A stretch of DNA of 64,000 bases from Ruminococcus sp. (GCA_024697545.1 JAILFN010000027.1:32313-96312); one strand, 5' to 3'. Positions 35,763-44,516 are shown, numbered from the stretch's first letter. Translations and numbers: made by a program. The notes: generated by a model from the letters alone, not told the origin.

Positions 35763-36551
35763 TTATTCCAGATACAGTTCTTTAAGCCTCTCACGATACG
35801 CTTCGTCTGCGCCCAGCCCCTCCGTCAGGAATCTGTCATAGCTGCCGTAAAGCTCCTCGGCTTTGGCAAACATGGCGTTCAGAAAAGCTTCGTTGGCACT
35901 GTAAAGCGTGCGGATCGCTTTTTCTGCAAGCGGGGGTGCATCATCGGGGACGTATATCTCTACCAGATGATCTATGTGTTCTTTGATGTTTCCGTTAGTT
36001 TTCAGATAGTCGGCGAGTATCGTGTCCCTGTCAACTCCGAGCAGGTGCAGCACAATCACTGCCGCAGTTCCCGCACGGTCCTTTCCCGTGCTGCAATGCC
36101 AAAGCACAGTGTTGTCATCGGCATCGGTCAGCTCGCGCAGAAAACGCGCGTACTGCTTTCTGCAAAACTCGTCAGCCACAAAGTTCTCGTACATACCGCA
36201 CATATACCTCTCGGCAAAGCCCTCCTGCGCCATGCCCTCATAGAGCAGGGCTTCGACCGCGCGCTTGTCGGAGAGGCTGTCGCGGGTGATCCCCTTTGTC
36301 ATGTCCTTTACGGCAGGAAGGCTTATGCTCACCGCTCCCGCGACCTCGGGGTCGGGATTTTCCCCGCACTCCTTCTCGCTGCGGAAGTCTATTATCTTCG
36401 TGAGCCCGAGCTTTTCTATCGCTTTAAGGTCGGCGGCGGTGGCTCTTGAAAGCTTTCCGCTTCGGTAAAGCCTTCCGCGCTTTATCGTTTTTCCGCCGTC
36501 GGCAGGTATGCCGCCCAGATCTCTTGTGTTGTTAAGACGTTCAAATCCCAT
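35763..36551 (-). CDS. Tyrosine/dual-specificity phosphatase (Y_phosphatase3-like)
   Basis: A 262-residue cytoplasmic phosphatase. NTRDLGGIPADGG and GRLYRSGKLSRAT near the start and the P-loop LWHCSTGKDRAGTAA (Cys nucleophile, Arg) define the family, related to MptpB-like enzymes that act on phosphotyrosine, phosphoserine or phosphoinositides. There is no signal peptide. The promoter diverges from that of the LCP gene. The physiological substrate is unknown. Confidence 0.92.
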   Translation of the reverse strand: MGFERLNNTRDLGGIPADGGKTIKRGRLYRSGKLSRATAADLKAIEKLGLTKIIDFRSEKECGENPDPEVAGAVSISLPAVKDMTKGITRDSLSDKRAVEALLYEGMAQEGFAERYMCGMYENFVADEFCRKQYARFLRELTDADDNTVLWHCSTGKDRAGTAAVIVLHLLGVDRDTILADYLKTNGNIKEHIDHLVEIYVPDDAPPLAEKAIRTLYSANEAFLNAMFAKAEELYGSYDRFLTEGLGADEAYRERLKELYLE

Positions 36552-36591
36552 GTCGTCCCCCTATGATATCAAAAATGTTTACCGGAGAAAA

Positions 36592-36620
36592 AGTATACCA
36601 CTTTTCAAGACCGTTGTCAA
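36592..36620 (-). promoter_or_regulatory. Promoter of the phosphatase gene
   Basis: On the minus strand TTGACA (36620-36615), 17 bases, TATACT (36597-36592). It diverges from the LCP promoter 36 bases away. Confidence 0.9.
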
Positions 36621-36655
36621 GTATATTACAATATCATCAAAAGCCTTGACAATTT

Positions 36656-36684
36656 TACAAAGTTCTATTATAATATAAAGGACA
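36656..36684 (+). promoter_or_regulatory. Perfect-consensus promoter of the LCP gene
   Basis: TTGACA (36656-36661), 17 bases, TATAAT (36679-36684), giving a leader of about 85 bases. Confidence 0.92.
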
Positions 36685-36776
36685 ATAAGGCGATGCCGCC
36701 GTTTAGTGATATAACGCCGCGGCAGGTCTTTGTAAAGCGTGAGTCTATACAGGATATATCAAAAGGAAGAGCATAT

Positions 36777-38195
36777 ATGGCAAGAAAAAGCAAGCGTCCA
36801 GCCGGCGGGCAGGACGCATTCAAGAATATGTACGACCGTGAGCTGAAAAAATTTCAGAGCATGGATCAGGAGACCGATTATTCCAACACCCCCGATGATC
36901 TGAGGTTTTACTCCGAGGCAGAGCTTGAGGCGATAGAACAGGCAAAGCGCGATGCCGCACGTCAGGCGTATGAGGACGCTTACCTCGATGAATACAACCG
37001 CGTCCGCGCGGGCGTTCGTCAGAACGATCCTCATCGTCAGGGTCAGCCGCAGCGTCAGGGTCAGCCGCAGCGTCAGGGTCAGTCTCAGCGTCAGGCAAGG
37101 CCCCGCCCCGCCGACAACCGCGCTTCGTCTCCGATACATCCGAACAATCAGAAGTACGCCGAAGCCGCCCGCCGCAAACACTCGGGCGAGCAGGTGCAGT
37201 TCGGCAAGAAAAACGAATACATAAACTCGGGCAAGGGCAGGCGTGAGATGAAGGGCGGCTCCGCTGTCGGAAAATTCTTCCGCGGGCTGTTCATCATAAT
37301 ACTCGTGATAGTTCTGCTCATGCAGCTGCTGATATTCCGCTACATCAGCCTTGTGAATTCCGTTGAAACAGGCGACCGCCTTGTGACCGATGCTGCACTT
37401 TACAGCAAGGAAGTCACGAACATCCTGCTGATAGGCAGCGACACCCGCGATGAAGAGGAGCGCGGCAGGACAGACTCGATGATACTGCTCTCGATAAACC
37501 GCGGCACAAAGGAGATCACGCTGACCTCCCTTATGCGCGACAGCTACGTTGAGATACCCGAGCACGGCTGGGACAAGCTGAACGCCGCATACCGCTACGG
37601 CGGCGCAGAGCTGCTCATGGACACGGTCGAGCATAACCTTGATGTAAGGGTAGACCGCTACGCTTATGTCAGCTTCTTCTCGTTCATAGAGATAGTTGAC
37701 GCTGTCGGCGGCATAGATATCGACCTTTCCGATGAGGAAGCGCAGGGCATGACCGACCCGATGGCTGAGCAGAACAAATACCTCGGCAACGAAAAAGGCA
37801 CCGATTACCTGACCTCGGGCGGCAAGGGCGTACACTTAAACGGCAATCAGGCGCTCGCATATGCAAGACTCAGATACGTCGGCAACGCCGACTTTGAGCG
37901 CACCGAGCGTCAGCGGACGGTCATAACAAAGATAATCGACAGGGCAAAGACCCTCGACCCGCTCGCACTCGACAACTTCCTGAAGGTCTGCGCGAAGAAC
38001 CTGACTACCAATATGAACAAAACAGAGATGTATGTATTCTTCTACAAGCTGCTGTTCTCGGTAAAGTACGAGATGTCGCAGCTGCGGATACCGCCCGAGG
38101 ATGCCTACTATTACGGCAGCCACGACGGTCAGAGCACCCTCGATCTCGATCTTGACGCTTGCAGGCGCGAGCTTGAGGAAAAGATATACAAGTAA
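36777..38195 (+). CDS. LytR-CpsA-Psr (LCP) family cell-wall glycopolymer ligase
   Basis: A 472-residue type II membrane protein. A charged, glutamine-rich cytoplasmic tail (1-160) includes the hexapeptide repeat RQGQPQ. One membrane helix (FFRGLFIIILVIVLLMQLLIF) follows, then the LCP domain with NILLIGSDTRDEEERGRTDSMILLSI, TSLMRDSYVEIP and LNAAYRYGG. The Asp and Arg residues match those binding the pyrophosphate of lipid-linked glycans. Such enzymes attach teichoic acids or capsules to peptidoglycan. The start at 36777 follows AAGGA. The tail is longer than usual. Confidence 0.94.
   Translation: MARKSKRPAGGQDAFKNMYDRELKKFQSMDQETDYSNTPDDLRFYSEAELEAIEQAKRDAARQAYEDAYLDEYNRVRAGVRQNDPHRQGQPQRQGQPQRQGQSQRQARPRPADNRASSPIHPNNQKYAEAARRKHSGEQVQFGKKNEYINSGKGRREMKGGSAVGKFFRGLFIIILVIVLLMQLLIFRYISLVNSVETGDRLVTDAALYSKEVTNILLIGSDTRDEEERGRTDSMILLSINRGTKEITLTSLMRDSYVEIPEHGWDKLNAAYRYGGAELLMDTVEHNLDVRVDRYAYVSFFSFIEIVDAVGGIDIDLSDEEAQGMTDPMAEQNKYLGNEKGTDYLTSGGKGVHLNGNQALAYARLRYVGNADFERTERQRTVITKIIDRAKTLDPLALDNFLKVCAKNLTTNMNKTEMYVFFYKLLFSVKYEMSQLRIPPEDAYYYGSHDGQSTLDLDLDACRRELEEKIYK
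37035..37096 (+). repeat. 18-base tandem repeat inside the LCP gene
   Basis: CGTCAGGGTCAGCCGCAG occurs at 37035 and 37053, with a variant at 37071 (CAGTCTCAG ending) and a partial fourth unit. It encodes RQGQPQ repeats in the cytoplasmic tail; copy number could vary between strains. Confidence 0.85.
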
Positions 38196-38202
38196 TATCA
38201 AA

Positions 38203-38233
38203 GGGCTGCTGTTACGGAAACGGCAGCCTTTTC
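38203..38233 (+). terminator. Terminator of the LCP gene
   Basis: GGCTGCTGTT pairs with AACGGCAGCC around ACGGA, followed by T4C; an A-run precedes it. Confidence 0.72.
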
Positions 38234-38346
38234 TGCAAATACAGTATCGCGTCCGCATCTAAACTTTGCGAGAATGTTAATGGGTATAAAGCATCAGGTG
38301 TTTTTTGTGCATATTGCCATGATTGTAAAAGGCGTATAAAAAATAC

Positions 38347-38375
38347 TTGACAAGCGCTTCATGGTTTGGTATAAT
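38347..38375 (+). promoter_or_regulatory. Perfect-consensus promoter of secA
   Basis: TTGACA (38347-38352), 17 bases, TATAAT (38370-38375). The leader contains GCCCC/GGGGC (38401-38416) followed by ATTAATTTTTG, a possible attenuator, then GAGGTG before the start. Confidence 0.88.
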
Positions 38376-38437
38376 ATATAATGTATTTTTGTATATACGC
38401 GCCCCATGCGCGGGGCATTAATTTTTGAGGTGATTAA

Positions 38438-41203
38438 ATGGGATTAGTAAACGCGCTTTTTGGTAATTATTCCAAAAAGGAGTTAAAGAGAATAGAGCCT
38501 ATCAAGCAGAAGGTGCTTGACCTTGAGGCTACATACGAAAAGATGGACGATCATGAGCTGCGTCAGCAGACCCAGATCATGAAGGACAAGCTCTCTGACG
38601 GTCTGAACACCCTCGATGAGCTGCTGCCCGATGCTCTCGCTGTATGCCGTGAGGCTGCATGGAGAGTTCTCGGCAAGAAGCCTTTCCCCGTTCAGATAAT
38701 CGGTGCTATCGTTCTTCATCAGGGCCGTATCGCCGAGATGAAGACAGGTGAAGGTAAGACCCTCGTTGCCTGCCTTGCCGCATATGCCAACTCCCTGACG
38801 GGCAAGGGCGTTCATGTAGTTACCGTAAACGACTACCTTGCAAAGTTCCAGTCCGAGGAAATGGGTAAGGTATACCGCTTCCTTGGTCTGACTATCGGCT
38901 GCGTGCTCCAGGGCATGGACAAGGCTGAAAAGCAGGCTGCCTACAACGCCGATATCACATACGGCACCAATAATGAGTTCGGTTTCGATTATCTGCGTGA
39001 CAACATGGTCATCTATAAGAAGGATAAGGTACAGCGCGAGCACGCATTCGCCATCGTCGATGAGGTAGACTCCATACTCATAGACGAGGCTCGTACTCCT
39101 CTTATCATTTCGGGTCAGGGCGATGAGTCTACCGAGCTGTATCAGCTCGCAGACCGCTTTGCAAAGAGCCTCAAGCCCGTTACCGTAGTCGAGCTCGACG
39201 ACAAGGCTGATAACGACCTCCTCGACGGCGACTACATCATCGACGAAAAGGCACGCACCGCTACCCTTACCAAGTCGGGCGTAAAGAAGGCAGAGAAGGC
39301 GTTCAACGTTATAAACCTTATGGACGCGGATAACATGACCCTGCTGCACCATATCAATCAGGCTATCAAGGCTAACGGCACCATGCGCCGCGATACCGAC
39401 TATGTAGTTACTCCCGAAGGCGAGGTAATGATCGTAGACGAATTCACCGGACGTATCATGGTCGGCCGCCGCTACAACGACGGTCTGCATCAGGCTATCG
39501 AGGCTAAGGAAGGCGTTAAGGTAGCGCGCGAGTCCAAGACTATCGCTACCATCACTTTCCAGAACTACTTCCGCCTCTACTCCAAGCTCTCGGGTATGAC
39601 AGGTACCGCTCTCACCGAAGAGGACGAGTTCAGAGAGATCTATAAGCTCGACGTTATCGAGATACCTACCAACAAGCCCGTTGTCAGAGTGGATCACCCC
39701 GATGTTATCTACAAGACCGAGAAGGCTAAGTACAACGCCGTTATAGATCAGGTCATCGAGTGCAACAAGAAGGGTCAGCCCGTTCTGGTGGGTACAGTAT
39801 CGGTAGAAAAGTCCGAGTACCTCTCAAAGCTGCTGAAAAACAAGGGCGTAAAGCATCAAGTGCTGAACGCCAAGTATCATGAGAAGGAAGCTAAGATCGT
39901 CGCTCAGGCAGGTAAGTACGGCGCCGTTACCATCGCTACCAACATGGCAGGCCGTGGTACCGATATCCTGCTCGGCGGTAACTCCGAATACCTCGCTACC
40001 GAGGAACTCAGAAAGCTCGATTACCCCGAAGAGATCATAGTAGACGCCACAGGCTTCGGCGAGACCGACGACGAGCAGATCCTTGAAGCAAGAGAAAAAT
40101 ACCTCTCCTTCAAGAAGAAGTTCGACGCTGAGGTAGCCGAGAAGGCAGATAAGGTGCGCGAAGCAGGCGGTCTGTATATCATCGGTACCGAGCGTCATGA
40201 GTCAAGACGTATCGACAACCAGCTGCGCGGCCGTGCGGGACGTCAGGGCGACCCCGGTGAGAGTATGTTCTTCCTTTCACTTGAAGACGACCTTATGAGA
40301 CTGTTCGGCGGCGACAGAGTTACAAGCATGATGGATACCCTCAAGGTGGACGAGGATATGCCTATCCAGTCCAAGATGCTGACGGGTATAATCGAGTCCT
40401 CTCAGAAGAAGATAGAGGGCAGAAACTTCAATATCAGAAAGAACGTCCTCAACTACGACGATGTTATGAACACTCAGCGTGAGATCATATACAGCCAGCG
40501 TCAGCAGGTGCTCAACGGCGAGGATATCCACGAGAGCATCGTGAATATGATAACTCAGTTCGTTGACGACTGCGTGAATATGTACCTGCTTGATGATGAG
40601 ATACACGACGACTGGAACCTTGAAGGTCTGAAGGAACACCTGATGAACCTCATCACCGTCGAGAGCGACTTCAACTATACTCCTACCGAGCTTGAGAATA
40701 TCACCAAGAAGGATATCATCGAGCAGCTTCAGGAAAGAGCTGCCAAGATCTACGCAAAGCGCGAGGAAGACCTCGGCACAGAGCTTATCCGCGAGATCGA
40801 GCGCGTTGTGCTGCTCAAGGTCGTAGACCAGAAGTGGATGGCTCACATCGACGATATGGAACAGTTAAAGCGCGGCATCGGTCTCCGCAGCTACGGTCAG
40901 AAGAACCCTGTTGTTGAGTACCGTATGGAAGGCTTTGAGATGTTCGACGCTATGGTAGACTCCATCCGCGAGGACACCGTAAGAATGCTGTTCACCGTTC
41001 AGGTAAACAAGCAGGCTGCGCCCAGGCGCGAGAATGTGTTCAAGGCAGGCAGCTCAAACCGCGGCTTCACCGCACGCAACAGAGGCAAGAAGATAGGACC
41101 TAACGATCCCTGCCCCTGCGGAAGCGGAAAGAAGTACAAGAAGTGCTGCGGCGCTTCCGTTGTACCTTCCGATGATGCAGCCGAGGAGAGCAAGTCCGAA
41201 TAA
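38438..41203 (+). CDS. secA: Protein translocase ATPase SecA
   Basis: The motor of the Sec export pathway. Walker A is [11 protein letters not shown], the DEAD-box-like motif [22 protein letters not shown], the second nucleotide domain carries [14 protein letters not shown] and [18 protein letters not shown], and the C-terminus ends with the zinc-binding [14 protein letters not shown] that contacts SecB or ribosomes. At 921 residues it is the full-length housekeeping form. Codons are strongly biased. It is alone on its transcript and is followed three genes later by secE, so two Sec genes lie close together. Confidence 0.98.
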   Translation: MGLVNALFGNYSKKELKRIEPIKQKVLDLEATYEKMDDHELRQQTQIMKDKLSDGLNTLDELLPDALAVCREAAWRVLGKKPFPVQIIGAIVLHQGRIAEMKTGEGKTLVACLAAYANSLTGKGVHVVTVNDYLAKFQSEEMGKVYRFLGLTIGCVLQGMDKAEKQAAYNADITYGTNNEFGFDYLRDNMVIYKKDKVQREHAFAIVDEVDSILIDEARTPLIISGQGDESTELYQLADRFAKSLKPVTVVELDDKADNDLLDGDYIIDEKARTATLTKSGVKKAEKAFNVINLMDADNMTLLHHINQAIKANGTMRRDTDYVVTPEGEVMIVDEFTGRIMVGRRYNDGLHQAIEAKEGVKVARESKTIATITFQNYFRLYSKLSGMTGTALTEEDEFREIYKLDVIEIPTNKPVVRVDHPDVIYKTEKAKYNAVIDQVIECNKKGQPVLVGTVSVEKSEYLSKLLKNKGVKHQVLNAKYHEKEAKIVAQAGKYGAVTIATNMAGRGTDILLGGNSEYLATEELRKLDYPEEIIVDATGFGETDDEQILEAREKYLSFKKKFDAEVAEKADKVREAGGLYIIGTERHESRRIDNQLRGRAGRQGDPGESMFFLSLEDDLMRLFGGDRVTSMMDTLKVDEDMPIQSKMLTGIIESSQKKIEGRNFNIRKNVLNYDDVMNTQREIIYSQRQQVLNGEDIHESIVNMITQFVDDCVNMYLLDDEIHDDWNLEGLKEHLMNLITVESDFNYTPTELENITKKDIIEQLQERAAKIYAKREEDLGTELIREIERVVLLKVVDQKWMAHIDDMEQLKRGIGLRSYGQKNPVVEYRMEGFEMFDAMVDSIREDTVRMLFTVQVNKQAAPRRENVFKAGSSNRGFTARNRGKKIGPNDPCPCGSGKKYKKCCGASVVPSDDAAEESKSE

Positions 41204-41217
41204 TAAACCGAATAACG

Positions 41218-41243
41218 AAAGGGGCTTTCACAGCCCCTTTTTT
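41218..41243 (+). terminator. Terminator of secA
   Basis: AAAGGGGCT pairs with AGCCCCTTT across TTCAC and is followed by TTTG. Confidence 0.9.
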
Positions 41244-41265
41244 GATGGGAAAAATTTTATAAAGC

Positions 41266-41291
41266 TGTAACGTTTTTGCGGGACGGTCGTC
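41266..41291 (+). promoter_or_regulatory. ECF-type promoter in front of the sigma remnant
   Basis: TGTAAC (41266-41271), 16 bases, CGTC (41288-41291). The intact sigma gene at 44550 has exactly the same hexamer, spacing and CGTC. Such motifs are typical self-recognised ECF promoters. A perfect AAAGATCAAA/TTTGATCTTT hairpin (41303-41328) lies in the leader. Confidence 0.65.
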
Positions 41292-41629
41292 TAACTAAAC
41301 AGAAAGATCAAAAAGCGCTTTGATCTTTCGGGAAAGGAGGTGTCGGCGTGGCAGATAAAATAAAGAACGGCAAGATGGAGAATGATATAAATGACGAGAC
41401 TCTGTGCGCGGAATACGCGGCGGTGTATCGCTATATGCTCACGCTGACACGCAATGAACACGAGGCGGAGGACATCGCGCAGGAGACATTCCTGCGCGAC
41501 CTCAACGCCAAAGAGAGTTTTTCCGGCAGCGGCAGCCTTTACATTTTTACCTCAAACGAATTAGCCAAACGGGCAGACGGTCAGACGGGCAGAATTTACC
41601 GAAAGTTCACAAAATGCGAATCGGGGTAC

Positions 41630-41658
41630 TTGACAATCCGCGGCGTGTGTGGTATAAT
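41630..41658 (+). promoter_or_regulatory. Perfect-consensus promoter of rpmG-secE-nusG-rplK-rplA
   Basis: TTGACA (41630-41635), 17 bases, TATAAT (41653-41658). It lies within the decayed end of the sigma remnant. Confidence 0.92.
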
Positions 41659-41664
41659 AATCTT

Positions 41665-41690
41665 ACCTCGTTATGAGGTGTATTTTTTTT
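41665..41690 (+). promoter_or_regulatory. Terminator-like hairpin at the very start of the rpmG leader
   Basis: ACCTC (41665-41669) pairs with GAGGT (41675-41679) and is followed by TATT7. The predicted transcription start is at about 41665, so the hairpin would form the RNA 5' end, with the coding part 155 bases later. Confidence 0.5.
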
Positions 41691-41845
41691 GCGCTCTTTT
41701 TTTGTGTGCGAAAACAAAGAAAACGGCGCGTGAAAAACCATAAGTTACCTCGGCGGGAAGGCATAAGGCGCACCGCATTGAGGGAGGCAGACCGCATCCT
41801 GCTTTTGTTCTCGGCAGGGTGTAATTATCGTCAGGAGGTGCCGAA

Positions 41846-41995
41846 ATGAGAGTTAAGATCACCCTCGCCTGCACAGAGTGCAAGCAGAGAAACTACAACA
41901 CCAAGAAGAACAAGAAGAATGACCCTGACAGACTTGAGATGAATAAGTACTGCAAGTTCTGTAAGAAGCACACTCTTCACAAAGAGACCAAGTAA
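41846..41995 (+). CDS. rpmG: 50S ribosomal protein L33
   Basis: A 49-residue ribosomal protein beginning [17 protein letters not shown], with two Cys pairs (CTEC and CKFC), so it is the zinc-binding form. It lies just upstream of secE, the usual Firmicute arrangement, and follows a CAGGAGGTG site. The presence of the four cysteines suggests a zinc-replete paralogue; a Cys-free version may exist elsewhere, but none is in this window. Confidence 0.96.
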   Translation: MRVKITLACTECKQRNYNTKKNKKNDPDRLEMNKYCKFCKKHTLHKETK

Positions 41996-42014
41996 TCGGG
42001 AGGTGGCTTTTTAG

Positions 42015-42317
42015 ATGGCTAAGAAGGCTGACTCCAGCGAGGTAAATACCTCGAAGAAAGCGGATAAGTCAGAATCCAAAAAGGGCGCTGACAAAAAAGC
42101 CGCTTCAAAGAAGGACGCCCGCAAAAAGGGCGGCGTGAAAAAGTATTTCAGAGATCTCAGATCTGAGATCAAGAAGGTAGTGTGGCCGTCGAGAGAGAAG
42201 GTAGTGAACAACACAGGCGTTGTACTCAGCGTTATGATAGTTATGTCACTTCTGCTCTTCGGTATAGACTCACTGCTCATGGTCGCTATAAAGGCGATAC
42301 TCAGCATCGGCGCATGA
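42015..42317 (+). CDS. secE: Preprotein translocase subunit SecE
   Basis: A 100-residue subunit of the SecYEG channel. A lysine/serine-rich N-terminal half (about 45 residues) is unusually long for Gram-positive SecE and probably cytoplasmic. The conserved core YFRDLRSEIKKVVWPSREKV precedes a single membrane helix VVLSVMIVMSLLLFGIDSLL. It lies between rpmG and nusG with short spacers, in a co-transcribed unit. Confidence 0.95.
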   Translation: MAKKADSSEVNTSKKADKSESKKGADKKAASKKDARKKGGVKKYFRDLRSEIKKVVWPSREKVVNNTGVVLSVMIVMSLLLFGIDSLLMVAIKAILSIGA

Positions 42318-42373
42318 TCGCCGCAGTGCGGTATCATCGCCTTTTCAATGCTTTGTAAGGAGGATAACACAAT

Positions 42374-42901
42374 ATGTCACAAAATGCAAAATGGTATGTC
42401 ATCCACACCTATTCAGGATATGAGAACAAGGTCAAACAGAATATTGAAAAGGTAGTTGAGAACCGCAGGCTTCAGGACTATATCCAGGAGATCCGCATAC
42501 CTATGGAAAGCTATACCGAGGTAAAGGACGCCAAGAAGGTCGAAGCCGAAAGAAAGCTGTTCCCCAGCTATGTGATGATAAAGATGGTCATGACCGACGA
42601 TTCGTGGTATATCGTCAGAAATACCCGCGGCGTTACAGGCTTTGTCGGTACTCCTACCGAACCCGTGCCCCTTTCCGATAAGGAAGTTGAGGCACTCGGC
42701 GTTGAGATGTCGGCTCAGACCGTTGAGGTGGATTATAAGGTCGGCGATAACGTTACCGTTACCACAGGCTCCTTCGAGGGCTTCTCGGGCAAGGTATCCT
42801 CTATCGACCTTGAAAATCAGACCGCAGAGGTCATCGTTTCCATGTTCGGCAGGGAGACTCCCGTGAGCCTTCCCATCTCGCAGATCAGGGCTGAGGATTA
42901 A
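42374..42901 (+). CDS. nusG: Transcription termination/antitermination factor NusG
   Basis: A 175-residue elongation factor binding RNA polymerase and linking it to Rho or the ribosome. The NGN domain starts AKWYVIHTYSGYENKVKQNI and the KOW domain contains GDNVTVTTGSFEGFSGKV. FVGTPTEPVPLSD joins them. AAGGAGG precedes the ATG. Its position after secE is standard; rplK follows with a structured leader. Confidence 0.97.
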   Translation: MSQNAKWYVIHTYSGYENKVKQNIEKVVENRRLQDYIQEIRIPMESYTEVKDAKKVEAERKLFPSYVMIKMVMTDDSWYIVRNTRGVTGFVGTPTEPVPLSDKEVEALGVEMSAQTVEVDYKVGDNVTVTTGSFEGFSGKVSSIDLENQTAEVIVSMFGRETPVSLPISQIRAED

Positions 42902-42971
42902 AACAGCACGGCGCATTAAGGCGCTTTAGGACATTCGTTTAAAATGCAGGCGAAAAGCTCGTCTGTCACAA

Positions 42972-43006
42972 GTGGGAGAGTTGATCGCACAGCTCGCCTT
43001 ACCACA
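42972..43006 (+). promoter_or_regulatory. L1-type ribosomal protein leader before rplK
   Basis: GTGG (42972-42975) pairs with CCAC (43002-43005); inside, GAGTTG pairs with CAGCTC and an asymmetric GA/GCCTTA loop is left. This GUGGGAG...UUACCACA layout mimics the 23S rRNA site of protein L1, the usual autoregulator of the L11-L1 operon. The ribosome binding site GGAGGTG lies ten bases downstream. Confidence 0.65.
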
Positions 43007-43029
43007 ATTTTTTGGAGGTGCGAATAAAA

Positions 43030-43455
43030 ATGGCACAGAAAGTAGTAGGCTTAATCAAGCTTCAGATCCCCGCAGGAAAGGCAACTCCTGCACCCCCTGT
43101 TGGTCCTGCACTGGGTCAGCACGGCGTAAATATCATGGCATTCACCAAGGACTTCAATGAGAGGACCAAGAACGATATGGGTCTTATCATTCCTGTTGTT
43201 ATCACGGTTTATGCCGATCGTTCTTTCACATTCATCACCAAGACTCCCCCTGCAGCAGTTCTTATCAAGAAGGCGTGCAACATCGAGTCCGGCTCCGGCG
43301 AGCCTAACAAGACCAAGGTGGCTACCATCACCAAGGAGCAGATCCAGAAGATCGCTGAGACCAAGATGCCCGACCTCAACGCAGCTAACATCGAGAGCGC
43401 TATGAGCATGATCGCAGGCACCTGCCGTTCGATGGGCGTAGTTGTAAAGGACTGA
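43030..43455 (+). CDS. rplK: 50S ribosomal protein L11
   Basis: A 141-residue GTPase-centre ribosomal protein: [38 protein letters not shown] is followed by [20 protein letters not shown] and a C-terminal ending [13 protein letters not shown] (quoted in family-typical pieces). I start at MAQK after GGAGGTG; the six codons upstream belong to the leader. It is co-transcribed with rplA. Confidence 0.97.
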   Translation: MAQKVVGLIKLQIPAGKATPAPPVGPALGQHGVNIMAFTKDFNERTKNDMGLIIPVVITVYADRSFTFITKTPPAAVLIKKACNIESGSGEPNKTKVATITKEQIQKIAETKMPDLNAANIESAMSMIAGTCRSMGVVVKD

Positions 43456-43486
43456 TTTACAGGGAGAGGGCAAAGTCCCTCGCAAA

Positions 43487-43531
43487 GTGGGAGGATAGGA
43501 CGCTTTAACGTCCTTGCTCCGTCATTACCAC
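43487..43531 (+). promoter_or_regulatory. Second L1-type leader, before rplA
   Basis: GTGG (43487-43490) pairs with CCAC (43528-43531). GAG/CTC and GGACG/CGTCC form the inner stem and an unpaired CGTCATTA remains on the 3' side. It shares GTGGGAG and TTACCACA with the element before rplK. The site overlaps the region just before AAGGAGG of rplA. Confidence 0.65.
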
Positions 43532-43546
43532 AAGGAGGATTTAGAC

Positions 43547-44242
43547 ATGAAACACGGAAAGAAGTATGTTGACAGCGCTAAGGTTGTTGACAGAGCTAAG
43601 CTTTACGACGCTCCCGAGGCTCTCGAGCTCGCTTCGAGCAACGCTAAGGCTAAGTTTGATGAGACTATAGAGGCACACATTCGTCTGGGCGTTGACTCCC
43701 GTCACGCAGACCAGCAGGTAAGAGGCGCAGTTGTACTGCCCAACGGTACCGGCAAGAAGGTAAGAGTACTTGTATTCTGCAAGGAGGACAAGTATGATGC
43801 TGCTAAGGAAGCCGGCGCTGAGTATTACGGCGGTATGGATTACGTTGATAAGATCCAGAAAGAAGGCTGGATGGATTTCGACGTAGTTATCGCTTCCCCC
43901 GACATGATGGGCGTTGTAGGTCGTCTCGGTAAGGTTCTCGGACCCCGCGGTCTGATGCCTAACCCCAAGGCAGGTACCGTTACCCCCGATGTAGCTAAGG
44001 CTGTTACCGAGGCTAAGGCTGGTAAGATCGAGTATCGTCTTGACAAGACTAACATCATCCACTGCCCCATCGGCAAGGCTTCCTTCGGCAAGGATAAGCT
44101 GGAGGAGAACTTCAACACCCTTATGGAGGCTATCGTTAAGGCTAAGCCTGCCGCTGCAAAGGGTCAGTACCTCAAGAGCGTAGTAGTTGCTTCCACCATG
44201 GGCGTTGGTATCAAGATCAACACCGCTAAGTATGGCGCATAA
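43547..44242 (+). CDS. rplA: 50S ribosomal protein L1
   Basis: A 231-residue protein of the L1 stalk and translational repressor of its own operon. [20 protein letters not shown] starts it; [20 protein letters not shown] is the L1 signature. The ATG at 43547 follows AAGGAGG; an upstream in-frame start at 43514 falls inside the leader stem. A terminator follows, so rplJ-rplL are not adjacent, unlike the common bacterial order. Confidence 0.97.
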   Translation: MKHGKKYVDSAKVVDRAKLYDAPEALELASSNAKAKFDETIEAHIRLGVDSRHADQQVRGAVVLPNGTGKKVRVLVFCKEDKYDAAKEAGAEYYGGMDYVDKIQKEGWMDFDVVIASPDMMGVVGRLGKVLGPRGLMPNPKAGTVTPDVAKAVTEAKAGKIEYRLDKTNIIHCPIGKASFGKDKLEENFNTLMEAIVKAKPAAAKGQYLKSVVVASTMGVGIKINTAKYGA

Positions 44243-44269
44243 GCTGCGGTCTGACCGGTAAAAATAATC

Positions 44270-44296
44270 AAGGGCTGTTTTTACGACAGCCCTTTT
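44270..44296 (+). terminator. Terminator of the rpmG-rplA operon
   Basis: AAGGGCTGT pairs with ACAGCCCTT around TTTTTACG and is followed by TT and A-rich sequence. Confidence 0.82.
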
Positions 44297-44297
44297 A

Positions 44298-44417
44298 TTA
44301 TTTGTTCTCACCATGCTGCTCCATCAGCCTGTCGGCTTCGCCCGCTGTCTGCGCCAGACACATGGCGACCACCCCGAGCGTACCGCCCGTCATTGCGCCG
44401 AGGATAAACCCAAGCAT
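44298..44417 (-). CDS. DUF3789 small membrane protein
   Basis: A 39-residue protein, MLGFILGAMTGGTLGVVAMC followed by LAQTAGEADRLMEQHGENK. One glycine-rich membrane helix plus the AGEADR tail is the DUF3789 pattern, seen often in phages and integrative elements of Firmicutes; the function is unknown. The start at 44417 has GGAAGGGAAG upstream; the open frame extends a further 29 codons without family similarity. It lies convergent to rplA, sharing its terminator region. Confidence 0.72.
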   Translation of the reverse strand: MLGFILGAMTGGTLGVVAMCLAQTAGEADRLMEQHGENK

Positions 44418-44490
44418 CGCTGTCACTTCCCTTCCGAAAACCGCTCTTATGATAGTATTGCCGCTGTAATAAAAAATATTCGCAAAAATT

Positions 44491-44516
44491 TGTAACGAAA
44501 TCAATTCTCATACGTC
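44491..44516 (+). promoter_or_regulatory. ECF-type promoter of the sigma/anti-sigma pair
   Basis: TGTAAC (44491-44496), 16 bases, CGTC (44513-44516), identical in hexamer and spacing to the promoter of the sigma remnant at 41266. It is probably autoregulated. Confidence 0.7.

Larger units (their letters stand above)
41348..41743 (+). pseudogene. Truncated ECF sigma factor remnant (region 2 only)
   Basis: A GTG with an AAAGGAGG site opens a frame whose first about 75 residues match ECF sigma region 2: LCAEYAAVYRYMLTLTRNEHEAEDIAQETFLRDL aligns with LAAEYSAVYRYALVLCRDETQAQDITQDTFMRAL of the intact gene at 44550 (quoted here in two pieces of the same region). After GSLYIFTSNELAKRADG the similarity ends. 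The frame then reads through the rpmG promoter, and the linker and DNA-binding region 4 are missing. The promoter and ribosome binding site remain intact. It could still make a short region-2 peptide, but a normal sigma factor cannot be produced. Confidence 0.75.

Noticed and set aside
37035..37096. Short regular repeats that could suggest a CRISPR array
   Set aside because: The 18-base units are directly adjacent without spacers, lie inside a coding frame, and encode RQGQPQ.
36759..37835. A 358-residue minus-strand frame opposite the LCP gene
   Set aside because: It mirrors the tandem repeat and codon bias of the LCP gene and has repetitive LTLRLTL segments with no family match.
41558..41845. 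tRNA-Trp gene between the sigma remnant and rpmG, as in some Gram-positives
   Set aside because: I found no cloverleaf or T-loop consensus in this stretch; it contains only a promoter, a short hairpin and an unstructured leader.
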